Shown piece after piece: positions 7,431-16,046 of a stretch of 38,383 bases of DNA. Under the pieces are notes generated by a model. That model made no database searches, was not told the origin of the DNA, and saw only the letters and a program-made list of their open reading frames with translations. Source of the DNA: Deltaproteobacteria bacterium (lineage in GTDB: Bacteria > Desulfobacterota > DSM-4660 > Desulfatiglandales > HGW-15); NCBI GenBank assembly GCA_016932235.1, contig JAFGDF010000012.1:1-38383 (forward strand), in the 5' to 3' direction. The translations under genes were made by a program, and so were the position numbers. The first letter of the stretch is position 1. Every line of letters begins with the position of its first letter.

Positions 7431-9098
7431 ATGGATAAAGAATTAGAAGAGATAGTAAAAAGTCAGGAGGATTGGGAAAACACGACCTTGAAAAAATGGC
7501 TGGATAAGTTCGGTGAGAGGGACACATACTCATTATATCCTTGCCAGCGTCTGTATACACCTGTGGACAGAAAAGATTCCAGCTATTTGAAGGATATCGG
7601 TTTCCCGGGTGAATATCCTTTCACGCGGGGACTTAATCCCACCGAGTTTCGAAGCCGCTTATGGTATATGACACAGGGAATGGGTTTTGGGACTCCGGAA
7701 GAAACCAACAGACTTTACAAACTGATGTTCAGTAAGGGCTCCAACAGGTTCACGACTAAAATCGACCTCCCGTGTCAGGTAGGGTATGATCCTGATAATC
7801 CGATGTCTGAAGGAGAGGTCGGCGTCATCGGCACATCAATCCCTTCGCTAAAAGAAATGCAGACCACCCTTGATGGGATCCCTCTCGAAAAGGCGGCCGT
7901 ATCAGGCCTCATAGGGAATACCAGCTTCATATCATGGTCAATGGTTATGGCAGTGGCCAAAAAACAGGGTGTATCTTTTGACAAGCTAAGCCTTAACGTA
8001 ATGGCTGATTGCTTAAATGAATATATTTCCAGGGGGAACTATATATTCCCGCCGGAAAATTCTCTACGTCTATCTGTAGACCTTGCTGAATATGTCTTCA
8101 AGGCAGCGCCTAAAACCAGTTTTGTCATCGGTTGTGGATATCCCATTGCCGAGGCCGGTGCAACAATGAACAACGCGGTCGCGCTCATGCTGGCATGCGG
8201 ACTGCTCAATATTGACAAGCTTCTTGAAAGGGGTATTGAAATCGACGAAATTGCCCCCCGGGTGGGTTTTAATATCCATGTGGGCCTGGATTTCTTCCCC
8301 GAAATAGCAAAATTCCGTGCCCTGAGGAGGCTGTGGGCCAGGATCATGAAGGAAAAATACGGTGCAAAACGTTCCAGCTCCCTGCACTTCAGATTCGGTC
8401 CAGGGACTGCAGGCTCGGCGATGACCTCATTTCAACCGGAGAACAATATCATCAGGGCCACGGTCGCGTCCATGGCAGCGGTACTGGGAGGCGCGCATTC
8501 ACTCAACGTTTCTTCTTTTGATGAAGCAATTGCGATCCCTACTGAAAGATCGGCTCATATCGCGTTGGCCACCCAGCAGATTCTTGCCTATGAAACCGGT
8601 ATCCCGGATGTGGTGGATCCCATGGGTGGATCCTATTATATAGAAACCCTGACGGACAGGATCGAGAAGGAGATTCTGGATTACTTAGACAAGATAGAGA
8701 ATCAGGGTGGATTAATAAAGGCCATCAAGTCCGGTTGGGTGCGCAGTGAGATAGCCGGTTCAGCCTATGCCAGGCAGAAAGAGATAGAAAGCGGGCAGCG
8801 AACAGTGGTTGGCGTAAACAAATTTACTTCAGATGAAGAGCCATCCTATGAAATCCATCGCGCGGATCCGGGGGTCGAAAAGGAGATGATCAGGAGGGTA
8901 AGGCTTCTGAGAGAAGAAAGGGACAATGGGGCCGTTCAGAGCAGGCTTGAGAAGTTGAAGAAGGCTGCGGAAGGCGAGGAGAATATAATACCCTATATCA
9001 TAGAGGCAGTGGAAAGCTATACAACGGTTGAAGATATATGTAATGCACTTGTAACTGTTTTTGGCAGATGGGAGCCCACATTTATGGCCCGTTTCTAA
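7431..9098 (+). CDS. Adenosylcobalamin-dependent acyl-CoA mutase, large subunit, with atypical active site
   Basis: This 555-residue protein is the substrate-binding TIM-barrel part of the methylmalonyl-CoA mutase family, without the C-terminal B12 domain, which is the next gene. The ATG at 7431 is chosen because GGAAGG lies just upstream; a TTG 33 bases earlier overlaps the previous gene. From remembered Propionibacterium MCM numbering, an ungapped offset of 6 holds over four landmark positions. Arg201 matches Arg207, which holds the substrate carboxylate. Gly83 replaces Tyr89, Pro238 replaces His244 (the thioester-carbonyl ligand), and Met191 replaces Gln197. The usual YPTMY loop reads NPTEF. 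The protein is thus a mutase relative but probably not methylmalonyl-CoA mutase. A larger substrate that still carries a carboxylate is likely. Confidence 0.85.
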   Translation: MDKELEEIVKSQEDWENTTLKKWLDKFGERDTYSLYPCQRLYTPVDRKDSSYLKDIGFPGEYPFTRGLNPTEFRSRLWYMTQGMGFGTPEETNRLYKLMFSKGSNRFTTKIDLPCQVGYDPDNPMSEGEVGVIGTSIPSLKEMQTTLDGIPLEKAAVSGLIGNTSFISWSMVMAVAKKQGVSFDKLSLNVMADCLNEYISRGNYIFPPENSLRLSVDLAEYVFKAAPKTSFVIGCGYPIAEAGATMNNAVALMLACGLLNIDKLLERGIEIDEIAPRVGFNIHVGLDFFPEIAKFRALRRLWARIMKEKYGAKRSSSLHFRFGPGTAGSAMTSFQPENNIIRATVASMAAVLGGAHSLNVSSFDEAIAIPTERSAHIALATQQILAYETGIPDVVDPMGGSYYIETLTDRIEKEILDYLDKIENQGGLIKAIKSGWVRSEIAGSAYARQKEIESGQRTVVGVNKFTSDEEPSYEIHRADPGVEKEMIRRVRLLREERDNGAVQSRLEKLKKAAEGEENIIPYIIEAVESYTTVEDICNALVTVFGRWEPTFMARF

Positions 9099-9123
9099 TC
9101 GGAAATAAGCGAGGATTTTTAAT

Positions 9124-9555
9124 ATGAATCGACAAAAACCAATCAGGGTCCTTATGGCAAAGGCCGGACTCGATGCACATCAGCGTGGCGCCCTTATCAT
9201 TTCCATGGGGCTGAAAGATCAGGGTATGGAAGTCATTTACACCGGATTGAGACAACCACCTGAAGTGGTTTTGCAGACTGCAATTCAGGAAGATGTTGAT
9301 GTGATAGGTGTCAGTTCACTTGCAGGGGGGCACAATACATTCATGTCAAAGCTCTTCCAGAAAGCCAAGGAGAAGGGCATTGATCTTTCTGACATCCTGG
9401 TTCTCGTGGGCGGGATCATACCAAATCATGATATCGATGTTCTAAAAGACATGGGCGTCAGCGCCACTTTCGGACCCGGAACACCTATTCATAAAATATC
9501 CGAGTATATAAAGAATAATATAAAGGCGAGAAACTCTTTAACAGAATCTAAATGA
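9124..9555 (+). CDS. Cobalamin-binding small subunit of acyl-CoA mutase
   Basis: This 143-residue protein has the base-off/His-on B12-binding signature: Asp-x-His-x-x-Gly in GLDAHQRGA, where the His ligates cobalt, then VSSLAGGH and VGGIIPNHD. It provides the cobalamin domain that is fused in ordinary methylmalonyl-CoA mutases and separate in two-subunit mutases. It follows the large subunit after 25 bases and probably forms a complex with it. No MeaB-type GTPase chaperone gene is present in this window. Confidence 0.93.
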   Translation: MNRQKPIRVLMAKAGLDAHQRGALIISMGLKDQGMEVIYTGLRQPPEVVLQTAIQEDVDVIGVSSLAGGHNTFMSKLFQKAKEKGIDLSDILVLVGGIIPNHDIDVLKDMGVSATFGPGTPIHKISEYIKNNIKARNSLTESK

Positions 9556-9592
9556 GTTGATTTCTAACTGATTAGAAAAGGTGTTTATTTAT

Positions 9593-10837
9593 ATGGCAAA
9601 GCTTTTAGAATCAATACGGGTTCTGGATCTAACAGATCATAAAGGGTTTTTCTGCGGGAAGATACTTGCTGACCTGGGAGCCGACGTTATAAAGGTGGAA
9701 AAACCGGGTGGGGATCTGGATCGCTATTTTGGCCCCTTCTATCACGATATCCAGGACCCGGAAAAAAGCCTTAACTGGTTTGCCTACAATTTAAATAAGC
9801 GGAGCATAACCCTGAATATCGAGACAAGAGGTGGAAAGGAGCTTTTCAGAAGGTTGGCAGAGTGCTCTGATGTAATAATTGAATCCTATCCACCCGGCTA
9901 TATGGAGGTAATAGAATCAAGTTATAAAGATATGAGTAGGATCAATCCACGGATTATCATGACCTCGATTAGTCCTTTCGGCCAGTCAGGCCCATACAGG
10001 GATTTTAAAGGATCAGATCTGGTCTGCATGGCAATGGGAGGGCTTGCCTATATAACGGGTAGCATTGAAAACAGCCCAGTAAGGGTCAGCTTTCCCCAGT
10101 CTTATCTGCTTGCCTCAGCCGAAGCAGCGGCAACAACAGTGATAGCCTATTATCATAGAGAGAGAACAGGAAAGGGACAACATATTGATGTCTCTATACA
10201 GGCATCAATAGCCGGCAAACTGGCGAATGCGATTCCGACCTGGGAGTTGAACCATACTATCCTGAAAAGGGAAGGTTCCTATATGTTCGGGCGGGGAGCA
10301 AAGCTAAAGATGCGTCTGCTCTGGCGTTGCAAAGACGGTTACGTTACGTTTGCGCTGATGGGCGGTAAGCTCGGCGCTAAAAGCAATCAAAAAATTGCCA
10401 ACTGGATTATAGAGGAAGGATCAGCCCCTGAATTTTTTAAAAATGTTGATTGGGCTTCTCTTGATATGGCAAAGCAGAGCCAGGAGGATCAGGAGAGACT
10501 TGAAGGGGTTGTTTCACAGTTCTTTTCCAGGTACACCAAGGCGGAACTTTATCAAAGGGCCAATGAAGACGGTGTTTTACTTTGTCCCCAGTCTTCCCTT
10601 AAGGATATCACTGAAAACGTTCAACTTAAAGAAAGGAGATTCTGGGGGCCAGTGGAACATCCGGAACTGGATGAAAAGATTCTTTATCCCGGGCCTTTTC
10701 TCAAGGCTTCCGTCACACCTCTTACCCTGAAGCGACGAGCACCTCTTATTGGCGAGCATAATGAGGAAATTTTTAATGGTTTGTTGGGACTGACCATGGA
10801 TGAGATCGGAATGAAACAGCTGGATGGTATTATTTAG
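9593..10837 (+). CDS. CaiB/BaiF class III CoA-transferase-like protein lacking the catalytic Asp
   Basis: This 414-residue protein has the normal family layout: VIKVEKPGGDLDR near 34-44, SPFGQSGPYRDFKGSDL, and YHRERTGKGQHIDVS near 187-201. The strand that normally carries the nucleophilic Asp (position 169 in formyl-CoA transferase) reads FPQSY at 167-171, with no Asp nearby. The ATG at 9593 is preferred over a GTG 12 bases earlier because AAGGTG is then at proper spacing. The next gene, 10 bases downstream, is a second family member that keeps the Asp. The pair may be an obligate heteromer, like the two-gene benzylsuccinate CoA-transferase BbsEF, with this subunit structural. Confidence 0.88.
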   Translation: MAKLLESIRVLDLTDHKGFFCGKILADLGADVIKVEKPGGDLDRYFGPFYHDIQDPEKSLNWFAYNLNKRSITLNIETRGGKELFRRLAECSDVIIESYPPGYMEVIESSYKDMSRINPRIIMTSISPFGQSGPYRDFKGSDLVCMAMGGLAYITGSIENSPVRVSFPQSYLLASAEAAATTVIAYYHRERTGKGQHIDVSIQASIAGKLANAIPTWELNHTILKREGSYMFGRGAKLKMRLLWRCKDGYVTFALMGGKLGAKSNQKIANWIIEEGSAPEFFKNVDWASLDMAKQSQEDQERLEGVVSQFFSRYTKAELYQRANEDGVLLCPQSSLKDITENVQLKERRFWGPVEHPELDEKILYPGPFLKASVTPLTLKRRAPLIGEHNEEIFNGLLGLTMDEIGMKQLDGII

Positions 10838-10847
10838 AGAGGTATCT

Positions 10848-12065
10848 ATGAGCGAAAAGGCTCTTAAAGATGTAAAAGTAGTTGATTTTGGCTGGGTGCT
10901 TGTCAGCCCCCTTATCGTTAAGTCACTTGCGGACTACGGGGCTACGGCAGTTTCTGTGGAGTCAATAAAGAGCCCAAGTCTTTCAAGGCTCGGTACACCT
11001 TTCAAGGATGACAAGCCGGGCGTTGACAGGGCAGGACATTTTGCCTATTGCGCCCCTAATAAATACAGTATCAGTCTTGACATGAGGAATCAGGGAGGAA
11101 TGGAAATCGCCAGAAAACTTGTTTCCTGGGCGGATATTGTTTCGGAGAACCGTAGGGCGGGAATCATGAAAAAAATGGGACTTGACTATGATGAATTACG
11201 CAAGATTAATCCCGGCGTCATTATGGTATCCAGCTCGAACCAGGGACAAACCGGACCCTATGCTTCCCATCCCGGTCTCGGTATCCATCTTATTGGACTC
11301 GGTGGGTTCAACAATTTTATCGGTTGGCCGAAACAGGATCCTATAACCTTAACGGTCGCTTATACGGATTACCTTACCCCACCTCTCGCCGTAGCTACCG
11401 TCGTCGCGGCTCTTGATCACCGCCGTAAGACGGGAGAAGGACAATTCATTGACATATCCCAACTGGAGGCGGGTCTTCATTATTTAGCAACACCCATACT
11501 GGATTATACTGTAAATGGAAGAGAACCTGAGAAAATAGGCAATGCCTCCCAATATGCCGCTCCCCATACTATTTTTAGATGTAAGGGCGATGACAGGTGG
11601 TGCGCCATCGCTGTAACTAATGATGAGGAATGGTCTAACTTCTGCAAGGCCATTAATAAGCCTGGCTGGATAAGTGAAGAAAAATTCTCAACACCGGTTA
11701 AAAGGAAAGAAAATGAAGAAGAATTGAACCAGAGAATCGAGGAATTCACGGTTCAATATACTGCCGGGCATATAATGGATCTCATGCAGAAGGAAGGTAT
11801 ACCAGCAGGAGTGGTGCAGAATGCGAAGGATATCTATGAGGATCCCCAGCTAAGACACAGGAATTTCTTCTGGGTGATGAACCATCAAGAGATGGGTGAA
11901 TTTACCCATCTTGGAGAGCCTGCCATACTATCCGAAACCCCGGCACAACCCGCGATGCCGGCACCCTGCCTCGGCGAACACACTGAATATATATGCAAGG
12001 AATTCCTTGGTATGGGGAATGAGGAATTTGTCGAGTACATGATAGCCGGTGCATTTGGATATTAA
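10848..12065 (+). CDS. CaiB/BaiF class III CoA-transferase, catalytic-type
   Basis: This 405-residue protein begins at the ATG at 10848, preceded by GAGAGGT. An earlier in-frame codon would overlap the previous gene. Family features are VESIKSPSLSRLG, SSSNQGQTGPYASHPGLG and DHRRKTGEGQFIDIS. The expected nucleophile is present as Asp174 in VAYTDYL. It would transfer CoA from a donor thioester to the pathway acid in the cytoplasm. Its tandem neighbour lacks this Asp, so this is probably the active half of a two-subunit enzyme. It is placed just after the B12 mutase. Confidence 0.9.
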   Translation: MSEKALKDVKVVDFGWVLVSPLIVKSLADYGATAVSVESIKSPSLSRLGTPFKDDKPGVDRAGHFAYCAPNKYSISLDMRNQGGMEIARKLVSWADIVSENRRAGIMKKMGLDYDELRKINPGVIMVSSSNQGQTGPYASHPGLGIHLIGLGGFNNFIGWPKQDPITLTVAYTDYLTPPLAVATVVAALDHRRKTGEGQFIDISQLEAGLHYLATPILDYTVNGREPEKIGNASQYAAPHTIFRCKGDDRWCAIAVTNDEEWSNFCKAINKPGWISEEKFSTPVKRKENEEELNQRIEEFTVQYTAGHIMDLMQKEGIPAGVVQNAKDIYEDPQLRHRNFFWVMNHQEMGEFTHLGEPAILSETPAQPAMPAPCLGEHTEYICKEFLGMGNEEFVEYMIAGAFGY

Positions 12066-12113
12066 GTCTATTAAAGTTGTCTTTATTTCTGCCATTTGAA
12101 TAAGGAGGTAAAG

Positions 12114-12884
12114 ATGTCAGAAAAACGCCGCAATAAAAAACGTTTTAAACCTTATCCTCTGGGCTGGAAGGCAAAGATAGGTATTCTTGTCCCTTCTCAT
12201 GACACCGGATATGGGCCATACGAGTATCACAAGCTATGCCCGGACGGTGTCGTTACCCTTGAGACAAGGGTTATGGGCGGGATTTTAACCGTCGAACAAC
12301 TTAAAAAAATGCGTGAGGATGCCCTTTACGGCGCCGAGCTGCTGGCAACAGCCAATCCCGATGTGATCAGCTATATTCCGACTGCGGCTTGTTTTGTGAT
12401 CGGCGTCGAAGAGGAAAAGGCCTTGCTTGAGCAGATAGAGAGCAGGACAGGCATCAAGGCCGTTTCCGGCGGGACATCCGTGGTCGAAGCTTTCAGATTC
12501 CTGGGAGCCGGAAAGATAAGCATGTATGTTCCCACCAATGAGGAGATTACCCAAAAAACCGTCAAGTATTTTGAAGACCAGGGATTTGAAGTATGCGCCT
12601 ATGACTCGCTGTATCAAGAAAAATTACCCGACATAAACAGGATGTCTCCACAGGAGATCTATGGCAACGTCCTTAAACTTTATAGGCGTTGCCCTGAAGT
12701 CGAAGGCATATTCATTACCGGTGGTTGCTTCAGGACCCTGGAGATACTCCATGTCTTAGAGAAAGACACGGGGATTCCAATGGTCGCTACGACTCCGGCA
12801 AACATGTTTCGATGCCTTCAGGTTGTGGGAGTCAAGGACCCGGTATACGGGTTCGGGCAGTTACTGGAAAGAGAAAGGATTTAA
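12114..12884 (+). CDS. Maleate isomerase / Asp-Glu racemase superfamily protein
   Basis: This 256-residue protein follows AAGGAGGTAAAG at ideal spacing, which fixes the ATG at 12114. It begins with a basic stretch (EKRRNKKRFKPYPLGWKAKIG) and then the superfamily's first strand, IGILVPSHD. Two cysteines in the active-site contexts are present: Cys93 in IPTAACFVIG and Cys205 in ITGGCFRTLE. Maleate cis-trans isomerase uses such a pair. Arylmalonate decarboxylase keeps only the second Cys, so decarboxylation is less likely. It is the last gene before a repeat-bearing gap. The substrate is unknown; a maleate-like diacid from ring cleavage is one possibility. Confidence 0.75.
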   Translation: MSEKRRNKKRFKPYPLGWKAKIGILVPSHDTGYGPYEYHKLCPDGVVTLETRVMGGILTVEQLKKMREDALYGAELLATANPDVISYIPTAACFVIGVEEEKALLEQIESRTGIKAVSGGTSVVEAFRFLGAGKISMYVPTNEEITQKTVKYFEDQGFEVCAYDSLYQEKLPDINRMSPQEIYGNVLKLYRRCPEVEGIFITGGCFRTLEILHVLEKDTGIPMVATTPANMFRCLQVVGVKDPVYGFGQLLERERI

Positions 12885-12886
12885 GA

Positions 12887-13004
12887 GGCGTAAGGCTCAA
12901 GGCGTAAGGCCAAAGGACAATTTTAAAACTATTTAGGATTAAAAAGCTTCTCCATGCGCCCTGCGCCATATGCCTTACGCCGGATTCTATCATCCCTGAG
13001 CCCC
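12887..13004. repeat. Intergenic dispersed repeat, copy A (GGCGTAAGGC family)
   Basis: The unit GGCGTAAGGC occurs at 12887-12896 and 12901-12910, and its reverse complement at 12972-12981, so the transcript could fold into a large hairpin. The right side (GCCTTACGCC followed by GATTCTATCATCCC and GAGCCCC) closely matches copy C near 25741-25771. The similarity appears to extend past 13004 into ATGACA and CTTTTTCA words shared by both. The element fills most of the gap between two sub-blocks of the cluster. No gene is seen in it. Confidence 0.6.
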
Positions 13005-13082
13005 ATAGCATGACAAACTTTTTCAGTAGGCTGAAATATTGCGACAGATTGGATTCAATTAACAAATATGGGGGTTGTAAAA

Positions 13083-13991
13083 ATGGGTCTGGAACATATA
13101 GGCAGCAGCAGTAAATTTTCGATGGCCGGGTCTATCGATATTACTATCCATAGAGACATACCCTATGCAATTCAATCCGAGGCACAGAAACTGGATATAT
13201 ACCTGATTCCCAAGAGAGAAAAACCCTGTCCTGTGATCATGTGGATTCATCCCGGGGGGTTTCATGATGGGGATAAGGATGGTAGCGCCAATCCTCCCCT
13301 GGCTGTTGTCAATATGATAAGGCTGATTCAACCTATGCTGGAGAGAGGCTATGCTGTTGTGAGCATTAACTACCGGCTTAGCCAGGAGGCTGTATTCCCG
13401 GCACTGATCTTCGATGTCAAGGCTGCTGTCCGATGGATAAGGGCCAATGCAGCGGACTACAACTTTCATCCCGAAAAAATCGCCGCATGGGGCTCTTCAG
13501 CGGGTGGATACCTTGCAGCCATGCTGGCCACCACCAACGGTGTGAAGGAGCTGGATGATTTATCCCTGGGAAACCAGGAACAGAGCGGCAAGGTCTTAGC
13601 CGCTGTTGACTGGTTCGGCCCCACACATTTTCTGCATATGGACGCGCAACATGAACAACTTGGCCAGGAGGCCGATGTTCATGACCCTGAATCGCCTGAA
13701 TCCAGACTGATGGGTGCCCCTGTTATGACGATCCCCGAGAAATGTGATGCAGCCAGCCCCGTAACCTATGTTAACCAGGACAGCTCACCAGTTTTTATAC
13801 AGCAGGGCACTGGTGATCCGGTTATTCCATATCCACAAAGCATTATGCTGGCCGAAAAAATGGCGGCAGCCATTGGGGAAGAAAATGTGTCTCTTGAACT
13901 GGTCAAGGATGCAGGGCACGCAGACCCTGTATTTTTTTCTTTGGAAAATGTCCACAAGGTAATCGACTTTATAGACAGGTATATGAAGTAG
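13083..13991 (+). CDS. Alpha/beta hydrolase, acetyl-esterase/carboxylesterase type
   Basis: This 302-residue protein has the esterase landmarks in order: oxyanion loop HPGGF (the HGGG equivalent), nucleophile elbow GSSAGG, acid region GTGDPVIPY, and a terminal GHADP carrying the His. No signal peptide is visible, so it should be cytoplasmic. The ATG at 13083 is preferred because GGGGG stands eight bases upstream. An ATG 15 bases earlier lacks a ribosome site. The family hydrolyses short-chain esters, lactones and some amides. It opens the second sub-block after repeat copy A and may release an acid intermediate. The substrate is not inferable. Confidence 0.87.
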   Translation: MGLEHIGSSSKFSMAGSIDITIHRDIPYAIQSEAQKLDIYLIPKREKPCPVIMWIHPGGFHDGDKDGSANPPLAVVNMIRLIQPMLERGYAVVSINYRLSQEAVFPALIFDVKAAVRWIRANAADYNFHPEKIAAWGSSAGGYLAAMLATTNGVKELDDLSLGNQEQSGKVLAAVDWFGPTHFLHMDAQHEQLGQEADVHDPESPESRLMGAPVMTIPEKCDAASPVTYVNQDSSPVFIQQGTGDPVIPYPQSIMLAEKMAAAIGEENVSLELVKDAGHADPVFFSLENVHKVIDFIDRYMK

Positions 13992-14027
13992 ACCCAATTC
14001 TTTTGGATTGAAAACAGGATTTGTTTC

Positions 14028-16001
14028 ATGACCGCTGAAAATATTTTTAAGAGACTTCTGGAGCCGGGCGCCATTGCCGGTTTAACTCTGGACAACAGGT
14101 TCGTCATGGCCTCGATGGGCACCCGCCTGGCAGGTGTCTGGGGCGAAGTCAATAACATGACTATTGAATGGTATGTCAGACGGGCCAGGGGAGGTGTTGG
14201 GCTTGTCACTGTCGAAGCCGCCCATGTAGCCGCTGCTCTGTATCCGGTCAGGGGCGTGGTAAGGATGCTGAGGGCGGATGATGACTGCTTTTCCCCCGGA
14301 TTGTTTTCCCTGGCTGAAGCAGTTCATAAGGCCGGCAGCAAAATCAGCATACAGCTGTCAGTGGGCCGTGCCGCTGCAACGGGTTCCCAGTGGATGCCAG
14401 GTCTGGGAGATCTGCAGGGTATGGTGGGAATGGCGCCGTCCAGCGTGCCTTTCCCGGATGGCATTGTTCCCAGAGAGATGACGATTCAGGAAATCCGACA
14501 GACAATCGAGATGTTCGGCAAGGCGGCCGCACGCGTAAAAAACGTGGGCTTTGATACTATTGAACTCCATGCCCATTTCCATTCCATACCGGGATGTTTC
14601 CTTTCTCCTTTATTAAATAAAAGAACGGATGATTACGGGGGCAGCTTTGAAAAACGTCTCAGGTTTGTATCCGAGATCATTGAATCCATGAGGAAAAGAG
14701 TAGGGGGCTGCTTCCCCCTGATGGTTAAGTATTCGATTGATGAATTTGTAGCCGGCGGTAGGGATCTCAGTGACGGCCTGCTCATCGCCCAGCACTTAGA
14801 AAAGATCGGTGTTAATGCCATTGTGGTATCACAGGGACAGGCAGGATCAAAACAGGTTCCCTATGCGCCTTATTATAGACCGGAAGGCTATATGGTCCCT
14901 CTGGCCGAAGCGGTTAAGAAGGTCGTCAAGATTCCGGTGATAGTGGGAGGCAGGCTGGGTGATCCGGAGATCGCTGAACATATTCTGAAAGAGGGTAAGG
15001 CCGATTTTATCAGCCTGGGGAGACCGCTTATTGCCGATCCTGATCTGCCCAGGAAAGTGATCCAGGGGCGTGTAAAGGAGATCCTGCCATGTGTAAGCGA
15101 CAATTATTGTTTTGAGGTCTTTGGAAAGGCGGAGATGCGGTGCGCACTGAATGCCCAGGCCGGGCGTGAAACAGATTACAGCGAGATCAAGCCGGCCGAA
15201 GAAAAAAAGAAGATTGTAGTCGTTGGCGCCGGGCCGGCCGGAATGGAGGTGGCCCGTGTGGCGGGTATCAGGGGGCACCGGGTCACCTTATTTGAAAAAG
15301 CGGAAAGTCTGGAAGGCGGACAACTGGCATTGGCTGCTGCAGCACCCAAAAAAGGGAAATTTCAAAGTGTTTCCGACTACTACGGAGAGGTGTTAAAGAA
15401 TTTAAGCAATGTCGACATTAAACTGGGCACGAAAGCTACGGTCGAGGCGATTCTGGAAGAAAGACCGGATACGGTGATTCTGGCGACGGGAGGTAAAAGC
15501 CTCATACCGGATATCCCAGGGATTGACAGGGACAATGTCGTGACGGCCTTTGATCTGTTGGCCCAAAAGGTCGATGTGCATGGTAAAAAGGTTGTTGTGT
15601 GCGGGGGTAATGCTGTGGGGTGTGAAGTTGCGGACTATCTTGCCAAAAGCGATAACAAGGTAACTATCGTCGAGATGCTTGACAGCATTGGAAGAGATAT
15701 TGAATTTACGACAAAGTCCTGTTTGCTGGATGAGATGGAACAAGATCATATCATTATCCTTACAGGTAAGAAAATCGTAGAATTTACCAGCAGTGGGGTG
15801 AAACTCATGGATGAGCGGGGGGGAGAAACCGCAGTTCCAATGGAAATGGCCGTCCTGGCCCTGGGCGTGAAATCAGTCAATGATCTGGCTGCTGACCTGG
15901 AGGGCAGGGTCAGGGAGGTCTATTCCATTGGTGACGCCAAAAAGCCGGGCAGGATACATGACGCCGTGAGTGACGCCTTTTTCTTGGCTTATCACCTCTA
16001 G
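14028..16001 (+). CDS. Old Yellow Enzyme / 2,4-dienoyl-CoA reductase-like flavoprotein with incomplete 4Fe-4S motif
   Basis: This 657-residue protein has two halves. The N-terminal TIM barrel binds FMN; SPLLNKRTDDYGGSFEKR and the later ISLGRPLIADPDLP are family signatures. The C-terminal half has FAD and NAD(P)H Rossmann motifs (VVVGAGPAGMEVARVAG, then VVVCGGNAVGCEVADYLA). Relatives reduce conjugated double bonds or open C-N bonds using NAD(P)H. The linker that normally carries C-x2-C-x3-C-x11-C reads Cys355-V-S-D-N-Y-Cys361 then Cys372. One ligand is Asp and the spacing is one residue short. The cluster may be missing or altered. It starts 36 bases after the hydrolase gene. Confidence 0.88.
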   Translation: MTAENIFKRLLEPGAIAGLTLDNRFVMASMGTRLAGVWGEVNNMTIEWYVRRARGGVGLVTVEAAHVAAALYPVRGVVRMLRADDDCFSPGLFSLAEAVHKAGSKISIQLSVGRAAATGSQWMPGLGDLQGMVGMAPSSVPFPDGIVPREMTIQEIRQTIEMFGKAAARVKNVGFDTIELHAHFHSIPGCFLSPLLNKRTDDYGGSFEKRLRFVSEIIESMRKRVGGCFPLMVKYSIDEFVAGGRDLSDGLLIAQHLEKIGVNAIVVSQGQAGSKQVPYAPYYRPEGYMVPLAEAVKKVVKIPVIVGGRLGDPEIAEHILKEGKADFISLGRPLIADPDLPRKVIQGRVKEILPCVSDNYCFEVFGKAEMRCALNAQAGRETDYSEIKPAEEKKKIVVVGAGPAGMEVARVAGIRGHRVTLFEKAESLEGGQLALAAAAPKKGKFQSVSDYYGEVLKNLSNVDIKLGTKATVEAILEERPDTVILATGGKSLIPDIPGIDRDNVVTAFDLLAQKVDVHGKKVVVCGGNAVGCEVADYLAKSDNKVTIVEMLDSIGRDIEFTTKSCLLDEMEQDHIIILTGKKIVEFTSSGVKLMDERGGETAVPMEMAVLALGVKSVNDLAADLEGRVREVYSIGDAKKPGRIHDAVSDAFFLAYHL

Positions 16002-16046
16002 ATTTTCTGAATTCCATTTTTCATTTATTTTTAAAGGAATATAATT

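Noticed and set aside
7431..9098. Simple annotation as methylmalonyl-CoA mutase
   Set aside because: Key specificity and catalytic positions (Tyr89, His244, Gln197 equivalents) are changed, so only the family is supported.
12114..12884. Arylmalonate decarboxylase activity for the maleate-isomerase-family protein
   Set aside because: Both cysteines of the racemase/isomerase type are present, while the decarboxylase keeps one.
13059..13469. Minus-strand 136-codon frame over the alpha/beta hydrolase
   Set aside because: It is a shadow of the hydrolase gene, with no domain features and no ribosome site.
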